A DNA stretch of 64,000 bases from contig NZ_CP032125.1 in NCBI RefSeq assembly GCF_003544895.1, forward strand, positions 2,556,001 to 2,620,000, written 5' to 3'. Source of the stretch: Profundibacter amoris (lineage in GTDB: Bacteria; Pseudomonadota; Alphaproteobacteria; Rhodobacterales; Rhodobacteraceae). Positions 26,678 through 33,972 of the stretch are shown piece by piece (position 1 is the stretch's first letter; every line of letters starts with the position of its first letter). The notes below the pieces were generated by a model. It searched no databases and had not been told where the DNA came from. It worked only from the letters and a program-made list of their open reading frames with translations. A program made the translations under genes and the position numbers.

Positions 26678-26702
26678 TGTCATCCCCGCGAACGCGGGGA
26701 CC
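26678..26702. repeat. REP-like palindromic repeat, copy 3 (inverted)
   Basis: TGTCATCCCCGCG followed by AACGCGGGGACC, the reverse complement of copy 2. Copies 2 and 3 thus form an inverted pair separated by about 42 bp, just downstream of the lepA stop, where they may also act as terminator. Confidence 0.8.
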
Positions 26703-26724
26703 TCACCCAACAAACGCCGCTTTA

Positions 26725-28524
26725 TCAATCATCCATCTTCAACGCCGAAATAAACGCGCTCTGCGGGATTTCCACCTTGCCGAACTGACGCATCTTCTTC
26801 TTGCCCTTCTTCTGCTTCTCTAGCAGCTTCTTCTTGCGCGTCGCATCGCCACCGTAACATTTCGCCGTCACGTCCTTGCGCATGGCTGACAGGGTTTCCC
26901 GCGCAATTACGCGCCCGCCAATTGCCGCCTGGATCGGGATTTTGAACATGTGGCGGGGGATCAGATCCTTGAGCTTTTCGACCATCGCGCGGCCACGGGC
27001 TTCGGCGCGGTCCTGATGCACCATGGTGGACAGGGCGTCCACAGGCTCCTCGTTCACAAGGATCGACATTTTCACCAGCCGGTCCTCGCGGTAATCCTCG
27101 ATTGTATAGTCAAAGGACGCATAGCCTTTGGTGACCGATTTCAGGCGATCATAAAAATCGAACACCACTTCGTTCAGTGGCAGATCATAGACCACCATCG
27201 CGCGGCTGCCCGCATAGGTCAGGTCAATCTGGATGCCGCGCCGGTCCTGACACAGCTTTAGCACATCGCCAAGGTATTCGTCGGGCACCAGAATGGTCGC
27301 CTTGATGCGCGGTTCTTCCAGATGGTCCACCAGCGACATGTCGGGCATATCGGCGGGGTTGTGCAGTTCCATCATGCTGCCGTCGCGCAGGTAGACGTGG
27401 TAGATCACGCTGGGGGCGGTGGTGATCAGGTCGATGTTGTATTCGCGTTCCAGCCGGTCGCGGATCACTTCGAGGTGCAGCAGACCAAGGAAGCCGCAGC
27501 GAAAGCCGAAGCCCAGCGCGGCGCTGGTTTCCATTTCCGAACTGAACGACGCGTCATTCAGCGAGAGTTTGGAAATCGCCTCGCGCAGGTCCTCAAATTC
27601 GGCGTTATCGACAGGGAACAGCCCGCAGAACACCACGGGTTGGGCAGGCTTAAAACCGTCCAGTGCCTCCGCACAGCCCTTTTTCTCGTGGGTAATCGTA
27701 TCGCCGACGCGGGTGTCGCGCACCTGTTTGATGCTGGCGGTCAGAAAGCCGATTTCGCCCGGCCCCAATTCGTCGATCGGTTCCATCTGCGGGCGGAACA
27801 CGCCGATACGGTCCACCGGATAAACGGCGTTGGTGTGCATCATGCGGATGCGGTCGCCCTTTTTCAGCACGCCGTCGATGATGCGCACCAGGACGATCAC
27901 GCCAAGGTAGGCGTCATACCAGCTGTCAACCAGCATGGCCTTGAGCGGCGCATCGCGCTCGCCCTTGGGGGCAGGCAGTTCGTTGACGATAGCTTCGAGC
28001 GTTTCGTGGATCCCCTCGCCGGTTTTGGCCGAGACCAGAATGGCACCGGTGGCGTCAATGCCGATCACATCCTCGATCTGTTCGGCCACGCGGTCGGGTT
28101 CGGACGCGGGCAGGTCGATCTTGTTCAGCACGGGGACGATTTCGTGATCCGCCTCGATCGCGTGATAGACATTGGCAAGCGTCTGCGCCTCGACCCCTTG
28201 CGAGGAATCCACCACCAGCAGCGAGCCTTCGACCGCGCGCATGCTGCGCGACACTTCGTAGGCGAAATCGACGTGGCCGGGGGTGTCGATCAGGTTCAGG
28301 ACATAGGTTTCCCCATCATCCGCGGTGTAATCGATACGCACCGTGTTGGCCTTGATGGTGATGCCGCGTTCGCGTTCGATATCCATCGTATCCAGCAATT
28401 GTGCCTGCATGTCACGTTCCTTGACCGTGCCGGTTTCCTGAATCAGCCGGTCGGCAAGGGTGGATTTCCCGTGGTCGATATGCGCCACGATCGAGAAATT
28501 GCGGATTTTGCTAAGGTCAGTCAT
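26725..28524 (-). CDS. lepA: Translation elongation factor 4 (LepA)
   Basis: Ribosome-associated GTPase that acts on stalled or mis-translocated ribosomes. 599 residues, the standard length. The G1 motif AHIDHGKST is at about 14-22, the switch I/G2 region is [13 protein letters not shown]3 is DTPGH, and G4 is NKIDLP. The LepA-specific C-terminal part ([35 protein letters not shown]) is intact. The start at 28524 gives the usual [19 protein letters not shown]. It is not in an operon with the neighbours; REP-like repeats follow its stop codon. Confidence 0.97.
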   Translation of the reverse strand: MTDLSKIRNFSIVAHIDHGKSTLADRLIQETGTVKERDMQAQLLDTMDIERERGITIKANTVRIDYTADDGETYVLNLIDTPGHVDFAYEVSRSMRAVEGSLLVVDSSQGVEAQTLANVYHAIEADHEIVPVLNKIDLPASEPDRVAEQIEDVIGIDATGAILVSAKTGEGIHETLEAIVNELPAPKGERDAPLKAMLVDSWYDAYLGVIVLVRIIDGVLKKGDRIRMMHTNAVYPVDRIGVFRPQMEPIDELGPGEIGFLTASIKQVRDTRVGDTITHEKKGCAEALDGFKPAQPVVFCGLFPVDNAEFEDLREAISKLSLNDASFSSEMETSAALGFGFRCGFLGLLHLEVIRDRLEREYNIDLITTAPSVIYHVYLRDGSMMELHNPADMPDMSLVDHLEEPRIKATILVPDEYLGDVLKLCQDRRGIQIDLTYAGSRAMVVYDLPLNEVVFDFYDRLKSVTKGYASFDYTIEDYREDRLVKMSILVNEEPVDALSTMVHQDRAEARGRAMVEKLKDLIPRHMFKIPIQAAIGGRVIARETLSAMRKDVTAKCYGGDATRKKKLLEKQKKGKKKMRQFGKVEIPQSAFISALKMDD

Positions 28525-28614
28525 AGGAAAGGGATATGATAGAGCCGAAGGGATTGGTCAAGCAGGGTTCGGCATATCCGGCCACAACATATGCTTTCAG
28601 GCCCGCAGCGGGCA

Positions 28615-30189
28615 TCATTGCACCAGCTGCGCCCAGTCCAGCCCGAACTTTTCCAGATATTTGCGCAGCCGGTCTGCGTCATTGCGGCTTTTCTTCTCTA
28701 GCCGCGACACAGCAAACAGCCGTCGCCCCGCCGCACTCAGGCTTTTGCTTTCACGGCAGATGCGGATCGCCGAGGCCAGTTGCGCCTGATCAAACAGGTC
28801 TATCTGCGCGGCACCCTCCCCCAACACCTCGGCCAGCAGAACTGCATCGGCGTCGGCATGGGCGTCCTTCCAGATACGCTGCAGGGTGGCGATTTCATCC
28901 TGAACCATCGGCAGAGTGACCCGTCCCCGCGGCGACAATGTGCACATCCGCTGAACCGAGGCCCCAAGGTCACGGAAATTTCCCGGCCACGGCGTGGATG
29001 GATCGGTGGCAAAGCGCAGATAGGCTGGCAAGGCATCGGCGTTGAAAGCAACCTGATTGCCCAGCATCTTTCCAACCTTCTCGAATTCATATTCCAGATT
29101 GGGAGCTATATCCTCGGGTCGTTCGCGCAAGGCCGGCAGGCGGAAGGTCCACAAGTTCAGCCGCGCATACAGGTCCGCGCGGAATTTCCCCTGCGCCACC
29201 AGTCCGGCCAGATCACGGCTGGCCCCTGCAATCAGATGGAACCGGCTTGTGACCTCGTAATCGGATCCCAGCGGGAAATACTTGCCGCTTTCCACCGCGT
29301 GCAGGATCATCGCCTGCTCGTCCAGCCCCAGTTCGTCAATCTCGTCCAGAAACAGCACCCCGCCGTCGGCCTCTTTCAGCAAACCGCCGCGTTCCGATTG
29401 TGCCCCCGCCATCGCCCCGCGCCTGTGACCAAACAGGGTGGACATGGCGCGTTCCCCTTGCAGGGTCGAACAATTCACATGCACCAGCCGCCCCTTGATC
29501 CGACGGCGTTGCAGTTTCAATTCATAGAGCCGCGCCGCCAGATCGGATTTCCCCGTGCCTGTTGGCCCCACCAGCAACAGTGGCGCATCCGAATTGGACA
29601 CCACCACCTCCATCCGTTCGATCAGCGCGTTGAACACCGGATTTCGGGTTTCTATCCCGCCTTTCAGCAGGGTGTTATATTCGCCCGAAACCCGTTCAAA
29701 CCGCTGCTGAAGCGCATTGTATTTCGACAGGTCCAGATCGATGACCTGAAGCGTACCAATATCCGGCGTGTTGTTGCGCGGCGGGCCGGTCTGCACCAGT
29801 TTGGCTGGCACATGACGGGATTCCGCCAGCAGGAACCAACAGATCTGCGCCACATGGGTGCCGGTGGTCAGATGCACATGGTATTGCTCGCGCTCGTCAT
29901 CAAAGCCGTAGTTTTGCGCAAAATCGAACAGCGCGCCGTAGACCTGTTCAAAGTCCCACGGATTATCAATGTTGATTTCATTCAGCAGAACCTCGGTTCC
30001 GGGGCTGACCGACTGGATCGCCGCCTTGATTTTCCCTGCCAAAGACCGCCAGCGGGCATCGTGCAGCAATTCAAACCGTTCCACCGGAAAATCGGGGTGT
30101 TCACACAGTTGCACCGACGGGCGCCACTTGCGCCGTTTACCGGCATCCATCTGGGTGCCTAGAAAGCCTATGACGACATTTTTCTTCAT
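28615..30189 (-). CDS. rtcR: RtcR, CARF-domain regulator of RNA repair, with altered sigma-54 loop
   Basis: A 524-residue regulator: N-terminal CARF-type domain (about 1-185, with the LTTGTHVAQICWFLLAESR block at 108-126), AAA+ domain with Walker A GPTGTGKS (208-215) and Walker B GGVLFLDEI (276-284), and a C-terminal helical DNA-binding region. Known RtcR proteins sense RNA ends bearing 2',3'-cyclic phosphate and activate rsr/rtcBA from a sigma-54 promoter. Here the sigma-54 contact loop GAFTGA reads GAMAGA (258-263; DNA 29401-29418), losing both the Phe and the Thr. It is divergent from rsr with 171 bp between the starts. No -24/-12 element was found in that gap. It may work by a changed mechanism. 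Confidence 0.92.
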   Translation of the reverse strand: MKKNVVIGFLGTQMDAGKRRKWRPSVQLCEHPDFPVERFELLHDARWRSLAGKIKAAIQSVSPGTEVLLNEINIDNPWDFEQVYGALFDFAQNYGFDDEREQYHVHLTTGTHVAQICWFLLAESRHVPAKLVQTGPPRNNTPDIGTLQVIDLDLSKYNALQQRFERVSGEYNTLLKGGIETRNPVFNALIERMEVVVSNSDAPLLLVGPTGTGKSDLAARLYELKLQRRRIKGRLVHVNCSTLQGERAMSTLFGHRRGAMAGAQSERGGLLKEADGGVLFLDEIDELGLDEQAMILHAVESGKYFPLGSDYEVTSRFHLIAGASRDLAGLVAQGKFRADLYARLNLWTFRLPALRERPEDIAPNLEYEFEKVGKMLGNQVAFNADALPAYLRFATDPSTPWPGNFRDLGASVQRMCTLSPRGRVTLPMVQDEIATLQRIWKDAHADADAVLLAEVLGEGAAQIDLFDQAQLASAIRICRESKSLSAAGRRLFAVSRLEKKSRNDADRLRKYLEKFGLDWAQLVQ

Positions 30190-30360
30190 AGTTTATCTTT
30201 TTGTATAATTTCGTATATTATTCAATAGTGTTTTTTGCAGGAAAAACACCGCCACTTATATTTTCCAATTAATATCAACATCTTACAGAGTTTTCATTTT
30301 TTCTCCCTCTTTGCGCCTACATCCCACAAAAAGACCCCACAAAAAAGAAGGAAGAAAACA
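30190..30360. promoter_or_regulatory. Divergent rtcR/rsr control region
   Basis: AT-rich spacer with T-tracts on the left and A-tracts on the right. I searched for the sigma-54 pattern GG-N10-GC on the plus strand: the two TTGC elements (around 30235 and 30311) lack a GG at the required distance. A TATAAT (30204-30209) fits a sigma-70 -10 element. The rsr ribosome-binding site GAAGGAAG is at 30347-30354. Confidence 0.4.
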
Positions 30361-31914
30361 ATGGCGAACAAATCCGTGTTTGCATCGATCAAAGGCCGGT
30401 TGCTGCCAGCAACCGAGACGCTGAATAAACACGCAGCACCGGCCTACGCTCATTCTGATGCCCACGCCCTGGCCCAGGTCGCAATGACAGGGACATTCGG
30501 TGCAATGGTTTACACTGACCCGATGGAAGAACTGGAATATGTTCTGACACTGGCTGAATCGGTTGACCCGACATTTCTGACCAAAACCGCCATCTACACG
30601 CGGCAAAAGGGGCATATGAAAGATATGCCCGCGCTGTTGCTGGCAGTTCTGGCACGGCTGGACCCGATCCTGTTCACAACCGCTTTCGGGCGGGTGGTGG
30701 ATAACGGCAAGATGCTGCGCACCTTTGTGCAGATCATGCGGTCGGGGCAGACGGGCCGCAAATCGCTGGGGTCCGCGCCGAAACGGATGGTTGCGAACTG
30801 GCTGAACGAGGCGTCCGACTGGGCGATCCTGAACGCCAATATCGGTAACGATCCGTCTTTGGCCGATGTCATCAAGATGGTGCACCCGAAACCCGCCAAT
30901 GCGGCCCGCGAGGCCCTGTTTGCGTGGATCATCGGCAAGCCGTGCGATGTAGAACTGTTGCCGCTGAACGTGCAGGAATATCTGCGGTTCAAGGAAACGG
31001 GGAAAGGGCCACTGCCTGTGGTTCCGTTTCAAATGCTGACGCAGCTGGAATTGACGCCCAAACACTGGGCGAAGATTGCCAAGAACGCGTCATGGCAAAT
31101 GACACGGATGAACCTGAACACGTTTCTGCGGCATGGGGTTCTGGATATGGCGAACATGCGCAAGCATGTAGCGGCCACCCTGCGCGACCCTGCGCGGATC
31201 AAAAAGGCACGGGTTTTCCCGTATCAGTTGATGACGGCCTATCAGGCCTTGTCCGCCGATATGCCTGCTGAAATCCGCGAGGCCCTGCATGACGCGATGG
31301 AATTGGCGGTGCAGAATGTGCCGACGTTCAAAGGGTCTGTTGTGGTCTGTCCGGATGTATCGGGTTCGATGCACTGGCCGGCCACGGGGTATCGCCCCGG
31401 GGCGACAACAATGACGCGCTATGTCGATGTTGCCGGTCTGGTTGCGGCGGCTGTGTTGCGGAAAAATCCGCGCGCCAGGGTTCTGCCGTTCGAGGTCAAG
31501 GTGCGGGAAACCGTGCTGGAGCCAAAGGACACGATCCTGACCAACGCACAGCGTTTGGCCGATCTGGGCGGCGGCGGGACAAACTGTTCCGCACCTCTGG
31601 AATGGCTGGTGGCCAAAGGGCTGTCGCCTGATCTGGTGGTCTTTGTGTCGGATAACGAGTCGTGGGCAGATACCCTGACTGGGCGCGGAACAGCGATGAT
31701 GAAGCAATGGAACGTGCTGAAACAGCGCAATCCAAAGGCCAAACTGGTCTGCATCGACATCGCCCCATACGGGACGACGCAAGCCAAGGAGCAAAAGGAT
31801 GTGCTGAATATCGGCGGCTTCTCGGACACTGTGTTCGACCAGATCGCGGCATTTGCTGCGGACAGGCTCGGGCCGTCCCATTGGGTCGGTGAAATTGAAA
31901 ACGTAGAACTGTAA
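30361..31914 (+). CDS. rsr: Rsr, Ro60-family RNA-binding protein (TROVE + vWA)
   Basis: Bacterial orthologue of the Ro60 autoantigen: a ring-shaped RNA-binding protein that holds Y RNAs on its outside and misfolded RNA ends in its central hole. 517 residues: HEAT-like TROVE domain (about 10-320), then a von Willebrand A domain with the MIDAS motif DVSGSM near residue 331, the metal-ligand Thr in GGGGTNCSAP near 402, and SDNESW near 428. The ATG at 30361 follows GAAGGAAGAAAACA; an in-frame upstream extension has no homology. It is directly followed by four Y-RNA-like units, its expected RNA partners, and then by rtcB, as in the Salmonella rsr-yrlBA-rtcBA arrangement. Confidence 0.95.
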   Translation: MANKSVFASIKGRLLPATETLNKHAAPAYAHSDAHALAQVAMTGTFGAMVYTDPMEELEYVLTLAESVDPTFLTKTAIYTRQKGHMKDMPALLLAVLARLDPILFTTAFGRVVDNGKMLRTFVQIMRSGQTGRKSLGSAPKRMVANWLNEASDWAILNANIGNDPSLADVIKMVHPKPANAAREALFAWIIGKPCDVELLPLNVQEYLRFKETGKGPLPVVPFQMLTQLELTPKHWAKIAKNASWQMTRMNLNTFLRHGVLDMANMRKHVAATLRDPARIKKARVFPYQLMTAYQALSADMPAEIREALHDAMELAVQNVPTFKGSVVVCPDVSGSMHWPATGYRPGATTMTRYVDVAGLVAAAVLRKNPRARVLPFEVKVRETVLEPKDTILTNAQRLADLGGGGTNCSAPLEWLVAKGLSPDLVVFVSDNESWADTLTGRGTAMMKQWNVLKQRNPKAKLVCIDIAPYGTTQAKEQKDVLNIGGFSDTVFDQIAAFAADRLGPSHWVGEIENVEL

Positions 31915-31930
31915 CAAAAAAAGGAGAATA

Positions 31931-32061
31931 GCCCCGGCGAATGCCTAAGGAACTACATGCACAACTTCGGGTCATCCGTGGGGTTCGACTCCCCACCTTG
32001 CAGGCGCTCTCTGGCATGGGCGGGATCCCGGAAATGTTTCTTATTTCCTTGTCGCCGGGGC
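31931..32061 (+). ncRNA. Y-RNA-like unit 1 (with T-arm and D-arm mimic)
   Basis: The outer helix pairs 31931-31940 (GCCCCGGCGA) with 32052-32061 (TCGCCGGGGC), ten perfect pairs. After the loop AUGCC, the inner helix TAAGGAAC (31946-31953) pairs with GTTTCTTA (32036-32043), eight pairs with G.U at position 5. UACAU follows on the 5' side and UUUCCUUG on the 3' side. The head holds a T-arm mimic, GTGGGG-TTCGACT-CCCCAC (31978-31996), and a D-arm-like GCTC-TCTGGCAT-GGGC (32006-32021) with the GG of a D loop. It starts 17 nt after the rsr stop. It resembles bacterial Y RNAs, where the double helix is the Rsr-binding stem; assignment is by structure and context. Confidence 0.82.
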
Positions 32062-32078
32062 TTGTTGATACAAAATTT

Positions 32079-32153
32079 GGAGGAATGCCTGCGGGACTAC
32101 ATCTTTATCCCAGATCCCCTAACACGGGCCGTCTCGCATCTAACTTGTCCTCC
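32079..32153 (+). ncRNA. Y-RNA-like unit 2 (compact, no tRNA-like head)
   Basis: The outer helix GGAGGA (32079-32084) pairs with TCCTCC (32148-32153). After the loop AUGCC, the inner helix TGCGGGAC (32090-32097) pairs with GTCTCGCA (32131-32138), eight pairs with G.U again at position 5. UACAU follows on the 5' side and UCUAACUUG precedes UC on the 3' side. The head is only about 33 nt and shows no T arm or D arm. At about 75 nt it is the smallest unit. It ends 13 nt before the tRNA-Asn. Confidence 0.8.
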
Positions 32154-32166
32154 TGACCCGACATAT

Positions 32167-32241
32167 TCGGCTGTAGCTCAGTGGCAGAGCGCCTGATTGT
32201 TAATCAGGGTGTCGTTGGTTCGATCCCAACCAGCCGAGCCA
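32167..32241 (+). tRNA. tRNA-Asn (anticodon GUU), CCA encoded
   Basis: A full cloverleaf: acceptor TCGGCTG/CAGCCGA (seven perfect pairs), D arm GCTC-AGTGGCA-GAGC, anticodon arm CCTGA-TTGTTAA-TCAGG (anticodon GTT), variable GTGTC, T arm GTTGG-TTCGATC-CCAAC, discriminator G (32238) and encoded CCA (32239-32241). Nothing suggests a pseudogene. It lies between Y-RNA-like units 2 and 3 in the rsr-rtcB transcript, so its processing by RNase P and 3' nucleases would also cut the Y-RNA array into pieces. Whether it is the only tRNA-Asn of the genome cannot be seen. Confidence 0.95.
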
Positions 32242-32274
32242 TAACAACGTAACAAATGAAAGGAATAGAAATCA

Positions 32275-32363
32275 GAGGGAATGCTTGCAGGATTACATTG
32301 GATTTGCCAATTCGAAACTGGCCCGCATCACGTTTGCGGAAATCTTGCTGTCACTTGTCCCTC
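32275..32363 (+). ncRNA. Y-RNA-like unit 3 (T-arm mimic plus extra hairpin)
   Basis: The outer helix GAGGGA (32275-32280) pairs with TCCCTC (32358-32363). After AUGCU, the inner helix GCAGGATT (32287-32294) pairs with AATCTTGC (32341-32348); in the register of the other units the G.U is again at position 5, with a U.U at position 1. UACAU and CACUUG|UC are conserved. The head contains a T-arm-like GCCAA-TTCGAAA-CTGGC (32306-32322, one A.C) and a hairpin CCGCA-TCACGTT-TGCGG (32323-32339) in the place of a D arm, without the GG of a D loop. Confidence 0.78.
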
Positions 32364-32373
32364 GCCCTCAATA

Positions 32374-32497
32374 CCTTGGCCAATGCAGGTGGAACTACAT
32401 CGTGTCGCGGGTTCGAATCCCGCCGTGGGGCACAGCCCCCGCGTAGCTCAGCCCGGTAGAGCAGTTAACCCGTTTCACCCCACCCTTGTCGCCAGGG
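32374..32497 (+). ncRNA. Y-RNA-like unit 4 with circularly permuted tRNA mimic (YrlA-like)
   Basis: The outer helix CCTTGGC (32374-32380) pairs with GCCAGGG (32491-32497), then a C.C mismatch and an A.U pair. After AUGCA, the inner helix GGTGGAAC (32388-32395) pairs with GTTTCACC (32472-32479), eight pairs with G.U at position 5. UACAU and CCACCCUUG|UC are present. The head is a tRNA in permuted order: T arm GCGGG-TTCGAAT-CCCGC (32407-32423), acceptor-like CGTGGGG/CCCCGCG (32424-32443), TA, and D arm GCTC-AGCCCGGTA-GAGC (32446-32462). This matches the known tRNA mimicry of YrlA RNAs. rtcB starts 25 nt downstream. Confidence 0.85.
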
Positions 32498-32521
32498 CTT
32501 TGATTTCTTTAAGGTATCAAA

Positions 32522-33937
32522 ATGACAAACGTAACGAATGAACTCACCTCTGATCTGCTGAAAAGCTGGGGCCATGTTCCCGGCCCCGATTTTGGCAAGG
32601 CCCTGTCCGAGGGGCAGGCCGCCTTTGCTGCTGGCTATGATCTGGATCTGATCCGCAATAAGCTGGAGCGCCTGAAACCGCCCCCTGCCCCGCCAACCCT
32701 GCCGCTGCATGAAACAGGGGCCGTGCCGTTTCACGTCAACATTGACGCAAGCGATGCGGACGAGTTGGACAACATCGAAAAGGTGGGCGAAACCATGACG
32801 GCTGTCATGCGCACCCCGACCGTTATCGCGGGTTCGGTGATGCCCGATGCCTGTCCGGCGGGGCCTGTCGGGACGATCCCTGTGGGCGGTGTGGTCGCGA
32901 CCCGAAACGCGATCCATCCGGGGATGCACTCGGCTGATATCTGTTGCTCGGTGATGCTGACCAATTTCGGTGATGCCGATCCCAAAGCCGTTCTGGACGC
33001 CGCCCATGCGGTGACCCATTTCGGTGCAGGCGGGCGCAAACAGGGGCAGCGGTTTACCGTCAGCCAGAAGATGATCGAGGCCTTTGCTGCCAACCCTTTT
33101 CTGGACGGCCCCAAAATGCAGCGCATGATTGTGGAGCATATGGGGACCCAAGGCGATGGCAACCATTTCCTGTTTGTCGGCACGTCGCGGGCAACCGGTG
33201 AGACCTGCATGGTCACGCATCATGGATCACGCGGGCCAGGCGCGGTGCTGTATAAGCTGGGTATGAATGTGGCGCAAAAGTTTCGCAAGAAACTGTCGCC
33301 CGATACGTTGAAGCAAAACGCATGGATCCCTGCCGACACACAAGAGGGCAAGGATTACTGGGAAGCGCTGCAACTGATCCGCAAATGGACCAAGGCCAAC
33401 CATACCGGCCTGCATCAGGCCACGGTGGAATCCGTAGGGGCACAGATGAAGGAAAGGTTCTGGAATGAACACAACTTTGTCTTTCGGCGCGGCGATATCT
33501 ACTACCACGGCAAGGGCGCAACCCCTGCCTGGGACGGATACGCGCCGGATGCCACGGGCCTGACCCTGATCCCGCTGAACATGGCCGAGCCTGTGCTGGT
33601 CGTGCGCGGCAAGGACAGGGATCACGCGCTGGGGTTCAGCCCGCACGGGGCCGGTCGCAACTTTTCCCGTTCCGAGCACAAGCGCCGGATGGGGGAAGTG
33701 ACGCCCGAACAAATGCTGGCGGCTGAAACCGCCGGTCTGGATATCCGGTTCTTTGCGAACAAGATCGACGCATCCGAACTGCCGTCCAGCTATAAAAAGG
33801 CCGATACGGTGGTGGAACAGATCAAGAAATACGACCTGGCCGAAATCGTCGATTATATCGACCCGTTCGGTTGCATTATGGCGGGGGATATTCCACCGTT
33901 CTGGATGAACAAAAAGAACAGAAAGGGGCGGCGCTAA
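32522..33937 (+). CDS. rtcB: RNA-splicing ligase RtcB
   Basis: GTP- and Mn-dependent RNA ligase joining 2',3'-cyclic-phosphate or 3'-phosphate ends to 5'-OH ends, as made by many ribonuclease toxins. 471 residues. Metal- and guanylate-binding motifs visible: HSADICCSVM (about 136-145, with the metal Asp and Cys), QGDGNHF (near 211), THHGSRGPG (near 238), KGATPAW, and SPHGAGR with the guanylated His (near 374). The ATG at 32522 is preceded by TTTAAGG. It follows the Y-RNA/tRNA array without a visible terminator and is followed after 35 bp by the phosphatase gene, so rsr, the RNAs, rtcB and the phosphatase probably form one operon opposite rtcR. Confidence 0.96.
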   Translation: MTNVTNELTSDLLKSWGHVPGPDFGKALSEGQAAFAAGYDLDLIRNKLERLKPPPAPPTLPLHETGAVPFHVNIDASDADELDNIEKVGETMTAVMRTPTVIAGSVMPDACPAGPVGTIPVGGVVATRNAIHPGMHSADICCSVMLTNFGDADPKAVLDAAHAVTHFGAGGRKQGQRFTVSQKMIEAFAANPFLDGPKMQRMIVEHMGTQGDGNHFLFVGTSRATGETCMVTHHGSRGPGAVLYKLGMNVAQKFRKKLSPDTLKQNAWIPADTQEGKDYWEALQLIRKWTKANHTGLHQATVESVGAQMKERFWNEHNFVFRRGDIYYHGKGATPAWDGYAPDATGLTLIPLNMAEPVLVVRGKDRDHALGFSPHGAGRNFSRSEHKRRMGEVTPEQMLAAETAGLDIRFFANKIDASELPSSYKKADTVVEQIKKYDLAEIVDYIDPFGCIMAGDIPPFWMNKKNRKGRR

Positions 33938-33972
33938 CGCATCGGCCTTTTCGCCGTATCTTGGGGCGCCCT

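Noticed and set aside
26205-26702. CRISPR array at the repeated GC-rich palindromes
   Set aside because: Only three copies, irregularly spaced, one inverted, with a gene between them; this is a REP-like repeat.
27322-28539. 405-codon plus-strand frame opposite lepA
   Set aside because: Shadow of lepA; no domain and atypical His-rich composition.
30225-30239. Sigma-54 promoter before rsr, based on TTGCA at 30235
   Set aside because: The positions ten bases upstream of GC read AT, not GG, so the -24 element is missing.
32374-32497. Unit 4 as a degraded tRNA gene
   Set aside because: T arm precedes D arm and there is no anticodon arm; the order and the enclosing stem fit a permuted tRNA mimic instead.
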